64,000 nt of DNA from Ceratotherium simum simum (GCF_000283155.1 NW_004454170.1:15348893-15412892); one strand, 5' to 3'. Shown: positions 9,790 to 21,950, counted from the stretch's first letter. The notes: generated by a model not told the origin, from the sequence alone. Numbers and translations: made by a program.

Positions 9790-12738
9790 TATAACGGAGC
9801 TGAAAAATTCCTATCACCTAGTGATGTCGTAGCCGTCATAATGTAATAGTGCAACACATTGCTCACGTGTTTGTGGTGATGCTGGTGTAAACAAACCTAC
9901 TGCCCGCCAGTTGTATAAAAGTATAGCACATACAATTATGTACAGTACCCAGTACTTGATAATGATAATAAATGACTATGTTACTGGTTTGTGTATTTAC
10001 TATACTATACTTTTTATCGTTATTTTAGAGTATACTCTTTCTACTTATAAAAAAAGTTTACCGTAAAACAGTATGCTGTGTTACACTGGCAACAACCTCA
10101 TCCATCTCGTGTTTACAGCATCTCTTGATTACATCATTTTCTTATGTGCTTGATTTAATCTAGTGTTGTTTTGTTCATCACGGCCCCTAAGCGTAGAAAA
10201 TCCACTGCTAATGTTGCCAGTAAGAGGCCACATCAAGTGATTGACCTGGAAAAGAAATTAAAAGTGATTAAAGATTATGAAAGTGGAAAATCAGTGATGG
10301 TTATTGCTCGCCAGTTAGGCATGTCCCATTCCACCATAGCTACAATCTGGAAGAACAGGAACAAAGTGACAGAAGCTGTTAAAGGCTCTGCTTCATTGAA
10401 GGCAATGAGACTAACAGAAATTCAAGAAGGGCCTAAGACATGGGGAAATTTCAAATGACCTGGACTGAAGACCAAACACAGAAATGTATCCCTCTCAGTA
10501 CCACAACAGTCATGACCAAAGCACAAAGTTTGTGTGTGATGTTGAAAGAAAAAGCTGGACCTGACTATGATGTTGAATTTACAGCTAGCTCTACATGGTT
10601 TAAACGATTCAAGAATCGTTACTCATTACATAATATGAAAGTGAGTGGTGAGTCTGTGAGTACTGATGTGAAGGCAGCTGAAGAATTTTTGGAAACTCTA
10701 GATAAGCTGATTGTGGAGGAAAATTACTTGCCAGAGAAAATATTCAATATGGATGAAACTACCTTCTTCTGAAAATAGATGCCTGAAAGGACTTTCATCC
10801 ATAAGGAGGCCAAGTCAATGCCAGGTTTCAAGGCTTTTAAGGACAGGATAACAGTCTTGCTTGGGGGCAATGTTGCAGGCTACAAATTGAAAACCTTTGT
10901 GATCTGGCACAGTGAGAACCCCAGGGCCTTTGAGTGTATCAATAAGCACACACTGCCAGTGTACGACAGGAGCCATAAGAAGTCATGGACGACCCAGCTC
11001 CTCTTCCAAGATGCCCTCCTGAATTGCTATGCCAGAGAAATGAAGAAATACTGTTTGAAGGATAACATACCTTTCAAGATTTTGCTTATTGTTGGTGATG
11101 CTCCCGGACATCCTCCTTTTATTGGTGATCTTCATCCAAGTATGAAAGTGGTGTTCCTCTTTCCAAATACCACCTCTTTCATTCAGCCAATGGATCAAGG
11201 AGTTAGAGCATTTTAAGGTCTACTACTGAGGAGGACTTTTGCCCAGGCTATTGCTGAAACTGAGGAAGACACTGAGAAGATATTGATGCAATTCTGGAAG
11301 GATTACAACATCTATGACTGCATCAAGTCATAGATGCAGTCTATGACTTTCTTGGGCTTGGGGTGATGTCACCAAGGAGTGTATGAATGGCATCTGGAAG
11401 AAGACACCCAAGAGGTTCGTCCATGACTTCAAAGGATTTTCCAAGGGTGAAGAGGTTGCAAAAATCAACAAGGCTGTGGTTGATACGAGAAACAACTTTA
11501 ACCTGGGTATGGAGGAGGATGACATTGAGGAGCTCTAGAGGGGGTTCCTGAGGAACTGACTAATGAGGAGTTGTTGGAACTGGGACAGGAACACATAGCT
11601 GAAGAAGAGGCAAGAGAAAAGGAAACTGCAGGAGAAGAAAAAGAAGAAGAACCCTCAAGAAAACTCACAGTGAAGGGTTTAGCAGAAGCTTTTGCAGATC
11701 TCAACAAGCTCCTTAAAACTTGGACCCCAACACCAAAAGATTTTCATTCATAGAGAGGAATGTTCATGGTACACTATCTGCTTACAGGCAAATCTGTGAT
11801 GAAAAAAAGAAACAAACCAAGCAAATCACCAGGGATATATTTCTGCAAAGAGAGACACCTCTTCAAGAGCCTCAGGCAGGTCCCACAGGAGGAATTCCAG
11901 AAGGCATTGTTATCATAGGAGATGACAGCTCCATGCATGTTATTACCCCTGAAGACCTTCCAGTGGAACAAGATGTGGAGAAGGAAGACAGTGTTATTGA
12001 TGATCTTGACCTTGTGTAGGCCTAAGCTAATGTGTGTGTTTGTGTCTTAGTTTTTAGCAAAAATGTTTAAAAATTTAAAAATTTTAAAAATAGAAAAAAT
12101 CTTATAGAACAAGGATATAAAGAAAGAAAATATTTTTGTACAGCAGTACAATATGTTTGTGTTTTAAGCTAAGTGTTAATACAAAAGAGTCAAAAAGTTA
12201 AAAAATAATTTAAAAGTTTATAAAGTAAAAATATTTGCAGTAAGCTAAGGTTAATTTATTACTGGAGAAGAAAATATTTTTTTATAAATTTAGTGTAGCC
12301 TAAGTGTACAGTGTTTACTATAAAGTCTACAGTAGTGTCCAGTCATGTCCTAGGCCTTCACATTCTCTCACCACTCACTCACTGACTCACCCAAAGCAAC
12401 GTCCAGTCCTGCAAGCTCCATTCATGGTAAGTGCCCTATACAGTTCTACCATTTTTTATGTTTTATATTGTAATTTTGCTGCCCATTTTCTATATGTAGA
12501 TATGTTTAGATACACAAATACCATTGTGTTATAATTGCCTACAGTATTCAGTACAGTAACATGCTGTACAGGTTTGTAGCCTAGGAGCAATAGGCTATAC
12601 CATATAGCCTAGGTGTGTAGTAGGCTATACCATCTAGGTTTGTGTAAGTACACTCTATGATGTTCACACAATGACTAAATCACCTAACGGTGCATTTCTC
12701 AGAACATATCCCTGTCGTTGAGTGATGCATGACTGTAT
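9790..12738 (+). mobile_element. Tigger DNA transposon, 5' terminal repeat missing
   Basis: A Tc1/mariner-superfamily (pogo clade) element. The 3' end carries the MER2/Tigger-type terminal region (...cctaggctac, ...'tgttcacacaatgac', ...'gatgcatgactg') and ends at about 12738 next to a TA. The 5' end starts internally ('ggagctgaaaaattcctatc') and has no matching inverted repeat, so the left terminus was lost. The transposase gene lies at 10183-12019. I hesitate on the exact subfamily (Tigger1/MER2-like). Confidence 0.85.
10183..12019 (+). pseudogene. Tigger transposase, decayed
   Basis: This is a pogo/CENP-B-type transposase. The N-terminus (PKRRKSTANVASKRPHQVID, then LEKKLKVIKDYESGKSVMVIARQLGMSHSTIATI) is the helix-turn-helix DNA-binding domain. 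A second DNA-binding part (WFKRFKNRYSLHNMK) follows, then the DDE catalytic core with NMDET near 10750, LLIVGDAPGHPP near 11090 and QPMDQGV near 11195. An acidic tail ends at TGTAG (12019). The expected initiator ATG at 10180-10182 reads ACG. The frame shifts near 10440, has TGA and TAG at 10770-10778, and shifts again near 11210, 11330 and 11720. The second catalytic motif reads VGD where pogo transposases usually have VDN. It cannot make transposase. Confidence 0.85.
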
Positions 12739-12950
12739 ATTGTTTTCTGTGATAGTGTCTCATAAGTCCCATAGGCTTTCTTCATTTTTTCTTCATTCTT
12801 TTTTCTGTTTGCTCCTCTGACTGGATAATTCCAAATGACTTAACTTCGAGCTCACTGATTCTTTCTTCTGCTTGGACAAGTCTATTGTAAAAATTCTCTA
12901 TAGAATTCATCAGTTCAGTCATTTTATTCTTCAATTCTAGGATTTCTGGG

Positions 12951-12953
<3 letters not shown>

Positions 12954-12997
<44 letters not shown>
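12954..12997. repeat. (TG)n microsatellite
   Basis: An uninterrupted TG dinucleotide run of about 21 units sits inside the L1 ORF1 remnant. It is a likely polymorphic marker. Confidence 0.95.
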
Positions 12998-12999
<2 letters not shown>

Positions 13000-13429
13000 A
13001 TGGTTTCTACTTCTTTGTTGAGCTTCTCATTTTGTTCATGCAATGTTTTCCTAATTTTGTTTAGCTATCTGTCTGGTTTTTCTCGTAGTTCACTAAACTT
13101 TAAGAGGATTGTTTTGAATTCTTTCTCAGACAGTTCACAGTTCTCCATTTCTTTAGGGTCAGTTATTGGAGCTTTGGTGTTGGAGTTTCGTTTGGTGGTG
13201 TCAGGTTCACCTGATTCTTTGTGATCCTTGTATCCTTGCATTGGCATCTGTGCATTTGAGTAAGCAGTCTCCTCTTCCAGACTTGAGAAGTTTGCTTCAG
13301 CAGGGAAAGACCTTCAGCAGTCAGCTCATCTTGGGGTCATGCATGGGCCGGCCGGTAGCATCCACAGGCAGGCAGGGATTCCTATTGGGGTCAGTAGTTG
13401 GGTAAGGCCACTGTCCATGCTTTGAGGTC

Positions 13430-14560
13430 GGGGCAGGGATGCTGCTGGCTGGGCTCCATGGTTGTGTGGGCATGCTAGCTAGGCTCCACATTCAAGTGGG
13501 GCCACTGAGTGGGCTCCCTGGTCAGGTGGGGCTGCTCGCTGTGCTCTGTGGTCAGGTGGGACCACTAGCTGGGTTCTGCAATCACCCCTGGTTGGGCAGG
13601 GTCACAGGCTATGTTCCCTGACAAAGCAGTGCCACTGATTGGACTCTGCAATTGGGCAGGGCTGCAATCTAGGTTCCACAGTCCCTTCTGGTCTGGTGGG
13701 GCTTCAGGTTGTGTTCCCCAACCAGATGGTGCTGCTGGCTGGACTCTGCATTTGGGTGGAACTCAAGCAGGGCTTCACAGTCAGAGGGGACCTTAGGCTG
13801 TGCTCTGTGATCAGGTGGGGCTGTGGGCTGTGCCTCAAAGTTGGGCAGGGTCATGTCTGGCCTTCATGATCAGGTAGGCTGCTGGCTGGGCGAGGTCCTG
13901 GCTGGGCTATCTAGTTAGTTGAAGCCTCTAGTTGTATACTCCAGTTGCATGGGGCTGGAGACTGTGCTCTGTGGTCAAGCAGGGGTTGCTGTCCAGGTAC
14001 CCCGGTTGGGCGGGGCTGCAGGCTATGTTCCACAATTGGATGAGACTGGGCTCTCTACCTGGGCGAGGCTGCAAACTGTGTTCAGCAACAAAGCAGGGCC
14101 ATAGTCTAAGCTCCACTGTGAGGCACGGTTGTAGGCTGGGCTCAGTGGCTGGGTAGTACTGTAGGCTGGACTCTGCAGCTGGGCAGTACCATAGGCTGGG
14201 CTCCAAGGCTGCCCAGAGTCACTGTTCAGCTTCCCTGGTTATGCGCTGCCAGAGCCTATGCTCAACAGTTGGGCAGGGCTGCTGGCTTGGCTCCCTGCCA
14301 GAGTGGGGCTGAAGGATGGGTCCCGCTCCTGCCTGGGTTCTATGGCAGGCAAGACTGGAGGCTATGCCCAGCATTTGGGCAGCTGTGAACTTGCTTCCCT
14401 AATAAGCTCCATAGCCAGTATGGCCTGTTGGCTGGGGACCCAAATCAGGCAGAACTCCCAATTAAGCTCCCTGGCCAGACAGAGCCACTGGCTCAGCTCT
14501 GCAGATGGGCAGAGCCACTGGCTGGGATCTCTGTTCAAGTGTCGCTGTAAGCAGGAACAT
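13430..14560. repeat. Diverged tandem array, unit about 30 bp
   Basis: About 1.1 kb is built from imperfect copies of a unit of roughly 30 bp of the type 'ggctgggctctgtggtcagg' followed by 'tggggctgct'. Individual units differ by many substitutions and some by 8-10 bp. It lies within the L1 5' UTR. Confidence 0.75.
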
Positions 14561-14974
14561 GGTCCGCCAAGATCTGAGCACTGGTTGTTGTAAGTCCTGC
14601 CGCCCTTCTTCATCTCTATTTGATCCACAGTGGTTGAGCTCCACAAATTCCCCTGGTGATCCACATGAAGCAAGACCCCAGTGGGCCTCCCAGGAAGTGT
14701 CCTGAAATGCCGGAGAAGCTAGACATTCACCTTGGGCTCTCTTTTCCCACTGGAGAAACTGTAGGCCCAAGGGGGCCCTCTTGGTTGTCACTATGCTGGC
14801 CTGGAAGAGGGGCGATATGGTCAAGGTGAATGCTTCAGTCTCACCCCTGGGTTCTTGCACTTTCACAATGGTGTCTTGTCTATGGTATGAATTTGCTAAT
14901 TGGTCTTCTTGTGAGAGAGACTGAAGTTAAGAATGGCCTCTGTTGCCATCTTGATGATGTAACCTCCTTAAATG

Positions 14975-15970
14975 CTTTTAAATTTGAGACTTGTTTTATA
15001 GGTCAGAATATGACTTATTTTGATAAATGTTCCACGTGCACTTGAAAAGAATGTGTATTCTGTTGCTATTGGGTGGAATGTTATATAATGTCAATTAAGT
15101 CAAGTTGATTGATGGTTTTGTTGAAATCTTTATGATTTCCTGTGTATTTGTTCTATCAATTATTGAGAGAAGAGTATTGAAACCTCTGACTATAGTTGTA
15201 GATTAGTCTACTTTTGTTTTAATTCTATCAGTTTTTGCTTTATGTATTTTGAAGCTCTGTTGTTAGATGCATACATATTTAAGATTGTTATGTTCTCTTG
15301 ATGAATTCACCATTTATCATTTTGAAATGAACTTTTTTTATCCCTGGTAATAGTCTTGGTTGCAAAATCTACTTTGTCTGATATTTATAGAACCAGTACA
15401 ACTTTCTTTTGATTAGGGTTAACATGATATATCTTTTCTAATCTTTTACTTTTAACCTATTAGTGTTTTTGTATTTCTTGTGAGTAGCATATAGTTGAGT
15501 CTTGCTTATTTATCCAGTTGGATAATCTCTACCCTTTTAATTAGTATGTATTTAGACTATTAACATTTACTGTGATTATTGACATAATTAAATTTAAATC
15601 TATCATCTTGCAATATATTTTCCATTGTACTCTTTCTTTTTCTATCTTTTCTGCCTTCTTTTTGATTAATTGAATATTTTTTATTATTTCATTTTATTTC
15701 CTTTGTTGACTTTTTATCTATAACTCTCTGTTTTGTTATTTTAGTGGTTGCTGTAGGGTTTATAGTATGAATAGTATATAGTATCACAGTCTACCTTCAA
15801 GTGATATTATACCACTTCACATATAAGAACTTTACAATAGCATATGTACAGTTTTACCCCAACCTTTGTGCTATTATTGACATATATTTTACTTTTACAT
15901 ATGTTATAAATCCCATACTACATTGTTATTATTTTTGTTTAAATAATCATCTTTTAGAGGGATTAAATAA
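14975..15970 (-). mobile_element. Old L1 fragment
   Basis: AT-rich text characteristic of antisense L1 ORF2/3' region, for example 'gataaatgttccacgtgcac' then 'tgaaaagaatgtgtattctg', 'tctatcaattattgagagaa' and 'tttgtgctattattgacata'. Its frames are fully degraded. Confidence 0.75.
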
Positions 15971-17165
15971 TAAGTATCTTTAACATAAACTTTTAGATAT
16001 TAAAACTCAGATATCAAGAAAGTCTAGAATAGAACAAGCACAGAATCTGAGCTTAAATATTGGAATATTTACCAAATGCTATTTTAACGCAATTAAGTAA
16101 AAATTAAAAATTTAAGCAAGATTTATCTAATATTAATGACATTCGATCTCACTTCAGAGATTGCTTGAGAGAAAAATGTATGAACTAGTACCACTCAGGC
16201 TCTATTTTATATAATATAATTGGATGATTCCCAACCAGTGGGCCTTGGGTTCCCCAATGGGTAATAGAGTTTTGCAAAGATTATGTAACCTATTGTGGAA
16301 TCTACTGCTGTACCAAGCTTTGTCTGCAGACTAATTAAATCTGCACTACATCTCACACATATGAACTACTGTTTTCATACTTTATACATGCAGTTATGAT
16401 TAATAAAATACACATTCTGTTAACGTGTATTTTAGGAATCTTCCAAGATCAGGGGAAATTCCATTTTCCTTGCCAGGCCATAATTAATTAACAGATTCTT
16501 CTTGTAAATTAGTAAGGAAGACATTCAGAAAATTAAATACACCCCACAATACTAGTCTCCAGGAACCAGCAACTGTCCATCAATCCCATCTCATCCCAGG
16601 AAAAGGGCAATTCTAACAGTCCCTATGGCCTATACACAGGATTGTCCAGGGGTGTCCTTGCACACAGTGGCTTAGGCCAGAGCAGATCATGCCATTGTGT
16701 ACTTCTGGTGGTTACTAAAATACTACTGTCATGCACAGGGTCTTCTCTTTCTTTTGTTCATAAAAGGGTCCTCATTCTAAAAAGTATTTTAGATGAAAAC
16801 ATTTTAAAAACTGTTTTAGATAACAAAATGAAGAGCTATATGTTTAAAATAAAATATTTAACCATATACAAATTTGAAATTACTGAGTTTAAAAAATTGT
16901 ATATTTAAACCAAAATTTTGGTTTGAGGCTTTAATCACCTGGAACCTGCAACTCTGCCATATGATTGTGACCCTTCAATATCTTTAAAAACAGATGAAAA
17001 TTTGAAAGCACTTTGTAGGCCAACTATATATCAGACATTTAGCTCATTTTCTTCAGTTTTTAACCCAACTGTTGACTTTTCCAAAAATGATTATATATAA
17101 AACTATATAATTTTCCAGATTTCTCTCTTCCCACTTCCCATCCTGTCCCCTAGGCATGCTCTACT
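15971..17165. other. Intergenic, nothing assigned
   Basis: AT-rich sequence. I see no gene and no clear repeat family. Confidence 0.4.
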
Positions 17166-17169
17166 CATT

Positions 17170-17495
17170 GCAATTTCTTGTGTGCCATGCTCTTTCATTC
17201 TTTTGCATCTGTGGTTCCATCTACCTGAAATTTCAACCTTTCCCTCCTCTTCTGCCCGCTGTCCTTTTCCTAATACATGCTACTCATTTTTCAATACTCA
17301 GTTCAAAGACATTTCTTTAATGAAGCGGTTCCTAACCATCTCCACTCCCTTCCTTATCCTCCTTTTCCACCATAACACATACACCAATTTATTATATTTA
17401 TTTGTCCATATGACACATCTTAATTATGCATTTCCAGCATCTGTGCCTTGGCACAGAGTAGGTACTGAGTAAATGTTGGAATGAGTGAATGAATT
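17170..17495 (+). mobile_element. L2 LINE 3' end
   Basis: A pyrimidine-rich L2 3' UTR ends in 'cacagagtaggtactgagta' followed by AATGTTGGAATGAGTGAATGAA, the usual L2 tail. Confidence 0.7.
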
Positions 17496-20400
17496 CAATT
17501 TACAGAACACATATAGTCTTTTTAAATGAGATACAAGAGTATATTTTAAATTTGTATAAATTTGTTTGGAATTGAAAAATATTTTTCTATTGTAACTATT
17601 ATACAGTTCTTGGATGCAGGCTACAGCATAGACAAAACTTTGGAATTGGGACAGTTTTATTTTAGCTCTTCCCATCTCAGTCATTGCTCTTTTCTTTCTA
17701 TCCACCTCACTATACCCCTTCCCTCTCTAGCACCCAGGGTCTTCAAGCCCACATATCAGAAATCTACAGATCTTGCTTTGTCATCAAAGGGTTCCATTCT
17801 CCAAATGAGGATCCCATTCAGTTCCCTTCATCAAAGCTTCTTGTAGTGTGTCTCAGTCTAGGTACTGAAATTAAGAAATGTGATGGAATTAATTTACACA
17901 AATGTAGGAATGACAGAAGACAGTGATTAATATTCTTCTCTCAAGTATTTTCATGTTAAAATAGGCATACTTGTCAATTCTAATGAATGTTTACATTGTA
18001 GGATTTTAGCCTGGATAAGAAAAGAGAGTAAAACAACGTAGGTAGTGAAAAAAAGGTATTTTGGTGCAGGAGAAACAAGCCCTGATAATTCAGACAAGAG
18101 ATTTTCTCCTCCAACTCTGGCCCAGCAGGACAAATGGGGCAGGCCACCTTCTCCCCCTTTTTCCGGGGGAGAAGGATTCAAATACTCAACACCCAAATGA
18201 TCAACATTTAATAATTTCATAAATGTTTGTTGAATGAAAAAATGAGGCGGGCATTTAAAAAAGTTTTTATAGACGAAGAAATTGACGTCCAGAGAGATCA
18301 AGTCTCCAAGGTCACACAGAGAATAAGTGACACATGTCACTAGCATGTCACAGCTGCCCCAAAGTTATTTATTTCCTCCTTTCCTTGGCTGCTGGAGCCA
18401 CAGACACCTTGAGATACTTTCCTCCAAGAAGCCCTCCGCCCACCTCAGAGGCCCTGCCCCCGCCACAGCCATGCTGAGGATGAGAATCAAAGAGGTTTTG
18501 TTGTCCCAGGAGGAAGTTGCCTGAGCTGAAATAGTATGGGGAAGGGATGTGAGGGAAAGGGCTTACTTCCAACATTCATGCAAGAACTAATGGGGACAGT
18601 CTATTGGCAGTGGAGACAAGGAGATGTGTGTGCACAACCCTGGCTTTCAACCAATTTTCAATGGAAAGAGCATTATAAGTGATGAATATTCTTTAACATA
18701 ATTGGCTTTTATTTTTAAATTAGTTTTTATGAATTAACTTTTTTATAACATTGATTTTATGAGGAAAGACAGCCATCCAGGATTTGCATCAATGATTTCT
18801 AAAGAACTTACTTATGGGACAAATCTGTTAGTAAGATGGGGACTCAACTTTCCCCAAGCTTCCCACTCTCTATCCCCATCTCTAAATCCTCCTCTTTAAA
18901 ATGATCTTCTATTGTATATACCCTGTCATGACCTCAATATCCTCGTGACTAAAAGCACTTGAAATTGACTAAAAGTTTTAAATAGGTGTTTTGCAAGTTA
19001 TATGGCTGGGAAACCTTTGATTTCATCTATAGACTGGGCTTTAAGTATTTTAGGAGAATTCTGCGGAGCTGGTTTCATTAGAATGTCATTAGAGGCCATA
19101 CAGGGCCCATACCAGCGTAGTTTTAGGTGCCACTTCATTCTTTGAAAAACATGGATTCAGATAAGCTGTTGACTTAAGGTAACAGAAGGAAAATAAGACA
19201 GAAACATGGATTCCCAGCTTGAAATTCCCTCTGTTTGCAGAAAGGTGAACAAATGATAAATATTAAACCAAGTTTTCTTGAGGAATGGGGATCTTAGTCT
19301 CGAAAGATGAGTTGGAAATAGGCCAAGAAAGTGAAAGGAAGACAGAACAACATGGAGATGGTCTCTATGAAAACTTTCCATCACCACATCCCCTGCACAG
19401 GTGACTGTGCCCTTGTCTGTGCCTCCACTGTAGCTGGTATATACTTCTGTCATGATACGTCTGACAAATGTGTAACTCTCAGCCTCCTTACAAGACTGTG
19501 AGCCCATTGAGAGCAAGGACCATTCCTGAAGGAGGTTGGAGGAGAAGGAAATGTCTGTAGGCAGTTAGGTATAAAAGTATGAATATTAGAGAAGAGGTTA
19601 GGGTGGGAGATGTAGATTTGGTGGATGAAATCACCCCAGGAGACCATATGGTGCCAGCAGAGTAGCACACGGTGAAGGGGCACACAGTGAAGGGGCTCGC
19701 TCACAAGTAGGGTCAGAGGAGACCAAGGAGGAGAGATTATCTAACAGATTCAAGAAGGTGAGAACTGAAGAGACTTCACTAAATCTTCTGGTACTGAGGT
19801 CATCTGTAGTTGTGCCAGAACAGCCTCAATAAAGGAGGAAACCACAAGAACTGGAGAAAGCAAGTGTACACCCCTCTTTCAAGGACCTTGGCCAAGAGTG
19901 GGTATTACTAGAAGGAGACACAGGATTAAAAAATTGTTTTAAGGATAGGAGAAGACTGAAGGAGCTTTTAGCTTGAGGGGGAAGAGCTAATAGAGAGAGA
20001 CCAATTGAAGATTTGGCAGAGAGCCGAGATAAACAATGGAGAAAATCATGGCCTACAAGGGAGGATGGGCTCAAAGGCTCTGTCGTCAATAGGCACCTGC
20101 AAGTAAGGAGCAGACTGGTAGGGATATTTGTTAGAGACAGAGGTGTTGAGGGAGTTTAATAAAGGAAGTGAATTCTGAGGCAGTGAGGAGGTCAAAGGAG
20201 AGTGATGAAGGCTTCTAGTAGTCGCAGAGAAGGCTGAATACAGCCAGTAAAAAGGCTGTGGGACAGGGCTGAGGGCAAGCTGGGGTTGGAGTCAAGAATG
20301 CACAGTGGTATGGATCAATATTGCACATCAATAGGTCAAAGCCTACACAATTCCACAAAGAAGGAACTCCAGGTTTCATTACTAGCTTTCCGATGTTATG

Positions 20401-21070
20401 TTCAAGAGTAAATATCCTCTGGCAGTGTAGCCTAGCAATTTCATTTTATGTGCTAATTGTGTTCTTCCTTCATTCCTCCTTCTCTTCTTCCTTACATCTC
20501 TTCTCCTCCAAGTGTATGGATTTTTTCTGTTACTCTTTGTTAGTGCGGGTCATTAAGGAAAAAGAAAACCACCTAAGCGAATCTCCTCTTTTACAGGCCA
20601 TCCTGTCAGGAAGCCTAGGACACTGAGTTAGCGGTAGAGCGGGTTTCCGAACTGTGGGCTTTCCTTTCATTTCAGGGGTTCGTCGATCTGACTCTAAAAT
20701 TCTCCAGGTCTTCAAACTTGCTGTCATTGGGGGGTGTGCTCAGTCAAGAATGAATTTCAAGAGAAATTGAGTGTAAAAGGAAATGCAAACATTCTGCCTT
20801 TGTGGAAGTTAAAAAGTTGTTTATCATAGTAATGAACAGTTGGGTGACTTTCCATTTAGAACTCTACCCATTTAATCAATAGGTGCATTATGAAAAACTG
20901 GATACATTGCATCACTGTGAAGGACTTTAGATTGCGGTTTGCAAAAGCAGAATAAATTTTCTTGGAGTTGTACTGTATGTACACACACACACACTTAGAC
21001 GCCCATTGGCAGACACGGCCACACCTCACAGTCTGGGGGAAGCCACAGACCTCAGCTGTACAAGCTGAGC
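17496..21070. other. Intergenic, upstream of COLGALT2
   Basis: Mostly unassigned sequence. A short MIR-like piece lies near 18235-18325 ('cgaagaaattgacgtccaga' then 'caaggtcacacag'). The purine-rich stretch 19180-20290 is probably an old repeat that I cannot name. No gene was found. Distal regulatory elements of COLGALT2 or TSEN15 could lie here, but nothing in the sequence proves it. Confidence 0.4.
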
Positions 21071-21950
21071 CTGGACTGGAGGAACTTCCCGCAAGACAAA
21101 CAGCCCCACAGACACCGTCTGGGAGCCTGAGCCTCAGGCGAGCGCTGCAGCCGCAGGTACGCGGTGCTCACCGCGTCAGAGCCTGGGCGGCGCGGCGGCG
21201 GGAGGGTCCCGGGCTGCAGAAGTCGGTGCCAGCGTGCGCGCCAGCCGGCGTGGGCCAGCCGCAGCCTTGTCCGCCCCTCGCAGCCCGCCTCGCTCCCCGG
21301 AGCCGCCGCCGCCCCTCCCCGTCGGCCTCGGGCGCCCTCCAGCAGCCCGGCTCGCGCTCGCGGCAGGTCCTCCCGCCGTCCGCCCGCCCGCCACAGCCTT
21401 GAACATGGCTGCGCGCCCCGCCGCCACCCTCGCCTGGTCGCTGCTGCTCCTCTCCTCGGCTCTGTTCCGCGGCGGCTGCCGGGCGCGCTTTGCCGCCGAG
21501 CCGGACTCGGAGGACGACGAAGAGGAGGCGGTGGTTTTCCCCGAGTCGCCCCTGCAGAGACCCACGGTGCTCGTGGTCGTCCTCGCCCGCAACGCTGCGC
21601 ACACGCTGCCGCACTTCCTCGGCTGCCTGGAGCGGCTGGACTACCCCAAGAGCAGGATGGCCATCTGGTGAGCCGGCAGGGGCTGGAGCGGGGGCGGCCT
21701 GCCGAGCGCCCACGGCGCGGCGCGCTCAGCCCTCGCCGCCTGTGCGGGTCCTGGGCTGGGACCGCACTCGGCCGGCGGGCACTGGGCGCGGCGCCCCGAG
21801 CGCCCGAAGCTGCCGCTGCAGGGCCAGGGGACCGCTTGGGGAACGCGAGAAAGATGGTGCGCACACCCCCTCGCTGCTGCGCGTGTTCTGGGCGCATCAG
21901 GAGGTCGGGTTGGAAAGGATGCGCGGGTCTGTGTGCGCACGGGGTGCTAA
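21070..21950. promoter_or_regulatory. COLGALT2: CpG island, COLGALT2 promoter and exon 1
   Basis: A very GC- and CpG-rich block covers the 5' UTR, exon 1 and the start of intron 1 of COLGALT2. It has GC-box-like motifs (GGGCGGCGCGGCGGCGG near 21185, CCGCCCC-type runs near 21270 and 21310). There is no TATA box near a plausible start site. No ATG occurs on the plus strand between 20980 and the coding ATG at 21405, so the 5' UTR is free of upstream starts. Confidence 0.85.
21405..21667 (+). CDS. COLGALT2: COLGALT2 exon 1 (procollagen galactosyltransferase 2)
   Basis: COLGALT2 (GLT25D2) transfers galactose from UDP-galactose to hydroxylysine of collagens in the ER lumen. The exon encodes 87 residues plus two bases of a Trp codon. 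It begins with [20 protein letters not shown], a cleavable signal peptide with a Leu-rich core at about residues 9-20. An acidic linker (DSEDDEEE, about 34-41) follows. Next is the first strand and helix of the glycosyltransferase domain ([20 protein letters not shown], then [15 protein letters not shown]). The ATG has A at -3 and G at +4, an ideal context. The donor is ATCTG|GTGAGC (GT at 21668-21669), phase 2. The match to mammalian COLGALT2 is clear and distinguishes it from COLGALT1 by the N-terminus. The remaining exons are not seen in the window. Confidence 0.96.

Larger units (their letters stand above)
12745..14960 (-). mobile_element. Old L1 5' end: ORF1 N-terminus plus repetitive 5' UTR
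   Basis: On the minus strand the 5' boundary is near 14960. A long GC-richer 5' UTR occupies about 14940-13260. ORF1 begins near 13247 (frame containing CELSEKEFKTILLKFSELRE) and is lost at the Tigger junction near 12745. The 5' UTR holds a diverged tandem array (separate entry) and ORF1 holds a TG microsatellite. The orientation is opposite to the L1 fragment left of the Tigger, so the two are not one element interrupted. Confidence 0.7.

Noticed and set aside
12954..12997. TG run considered as a regulatory Z-DNA element
   Set aside because: It lies in a dead L1 far from either promoter. A simple microsatellite is the sufficient explanation.
13065..13247. 60-codon minus-strand frame as a separate gene
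   Set aside because: It is the N-terminal part of the old L1 ORF1 (CELSEKEFKTILLKFSELRE) and is annotated as such.
21234..21404. In-frame upstream extension of COLGALT2
   Set aside because: The frame is open upstream, but it begins at a GTG with no ATG. The strong-context ATG at 21405 starts directly with a signal peptide, so the extension is 5' UTR.
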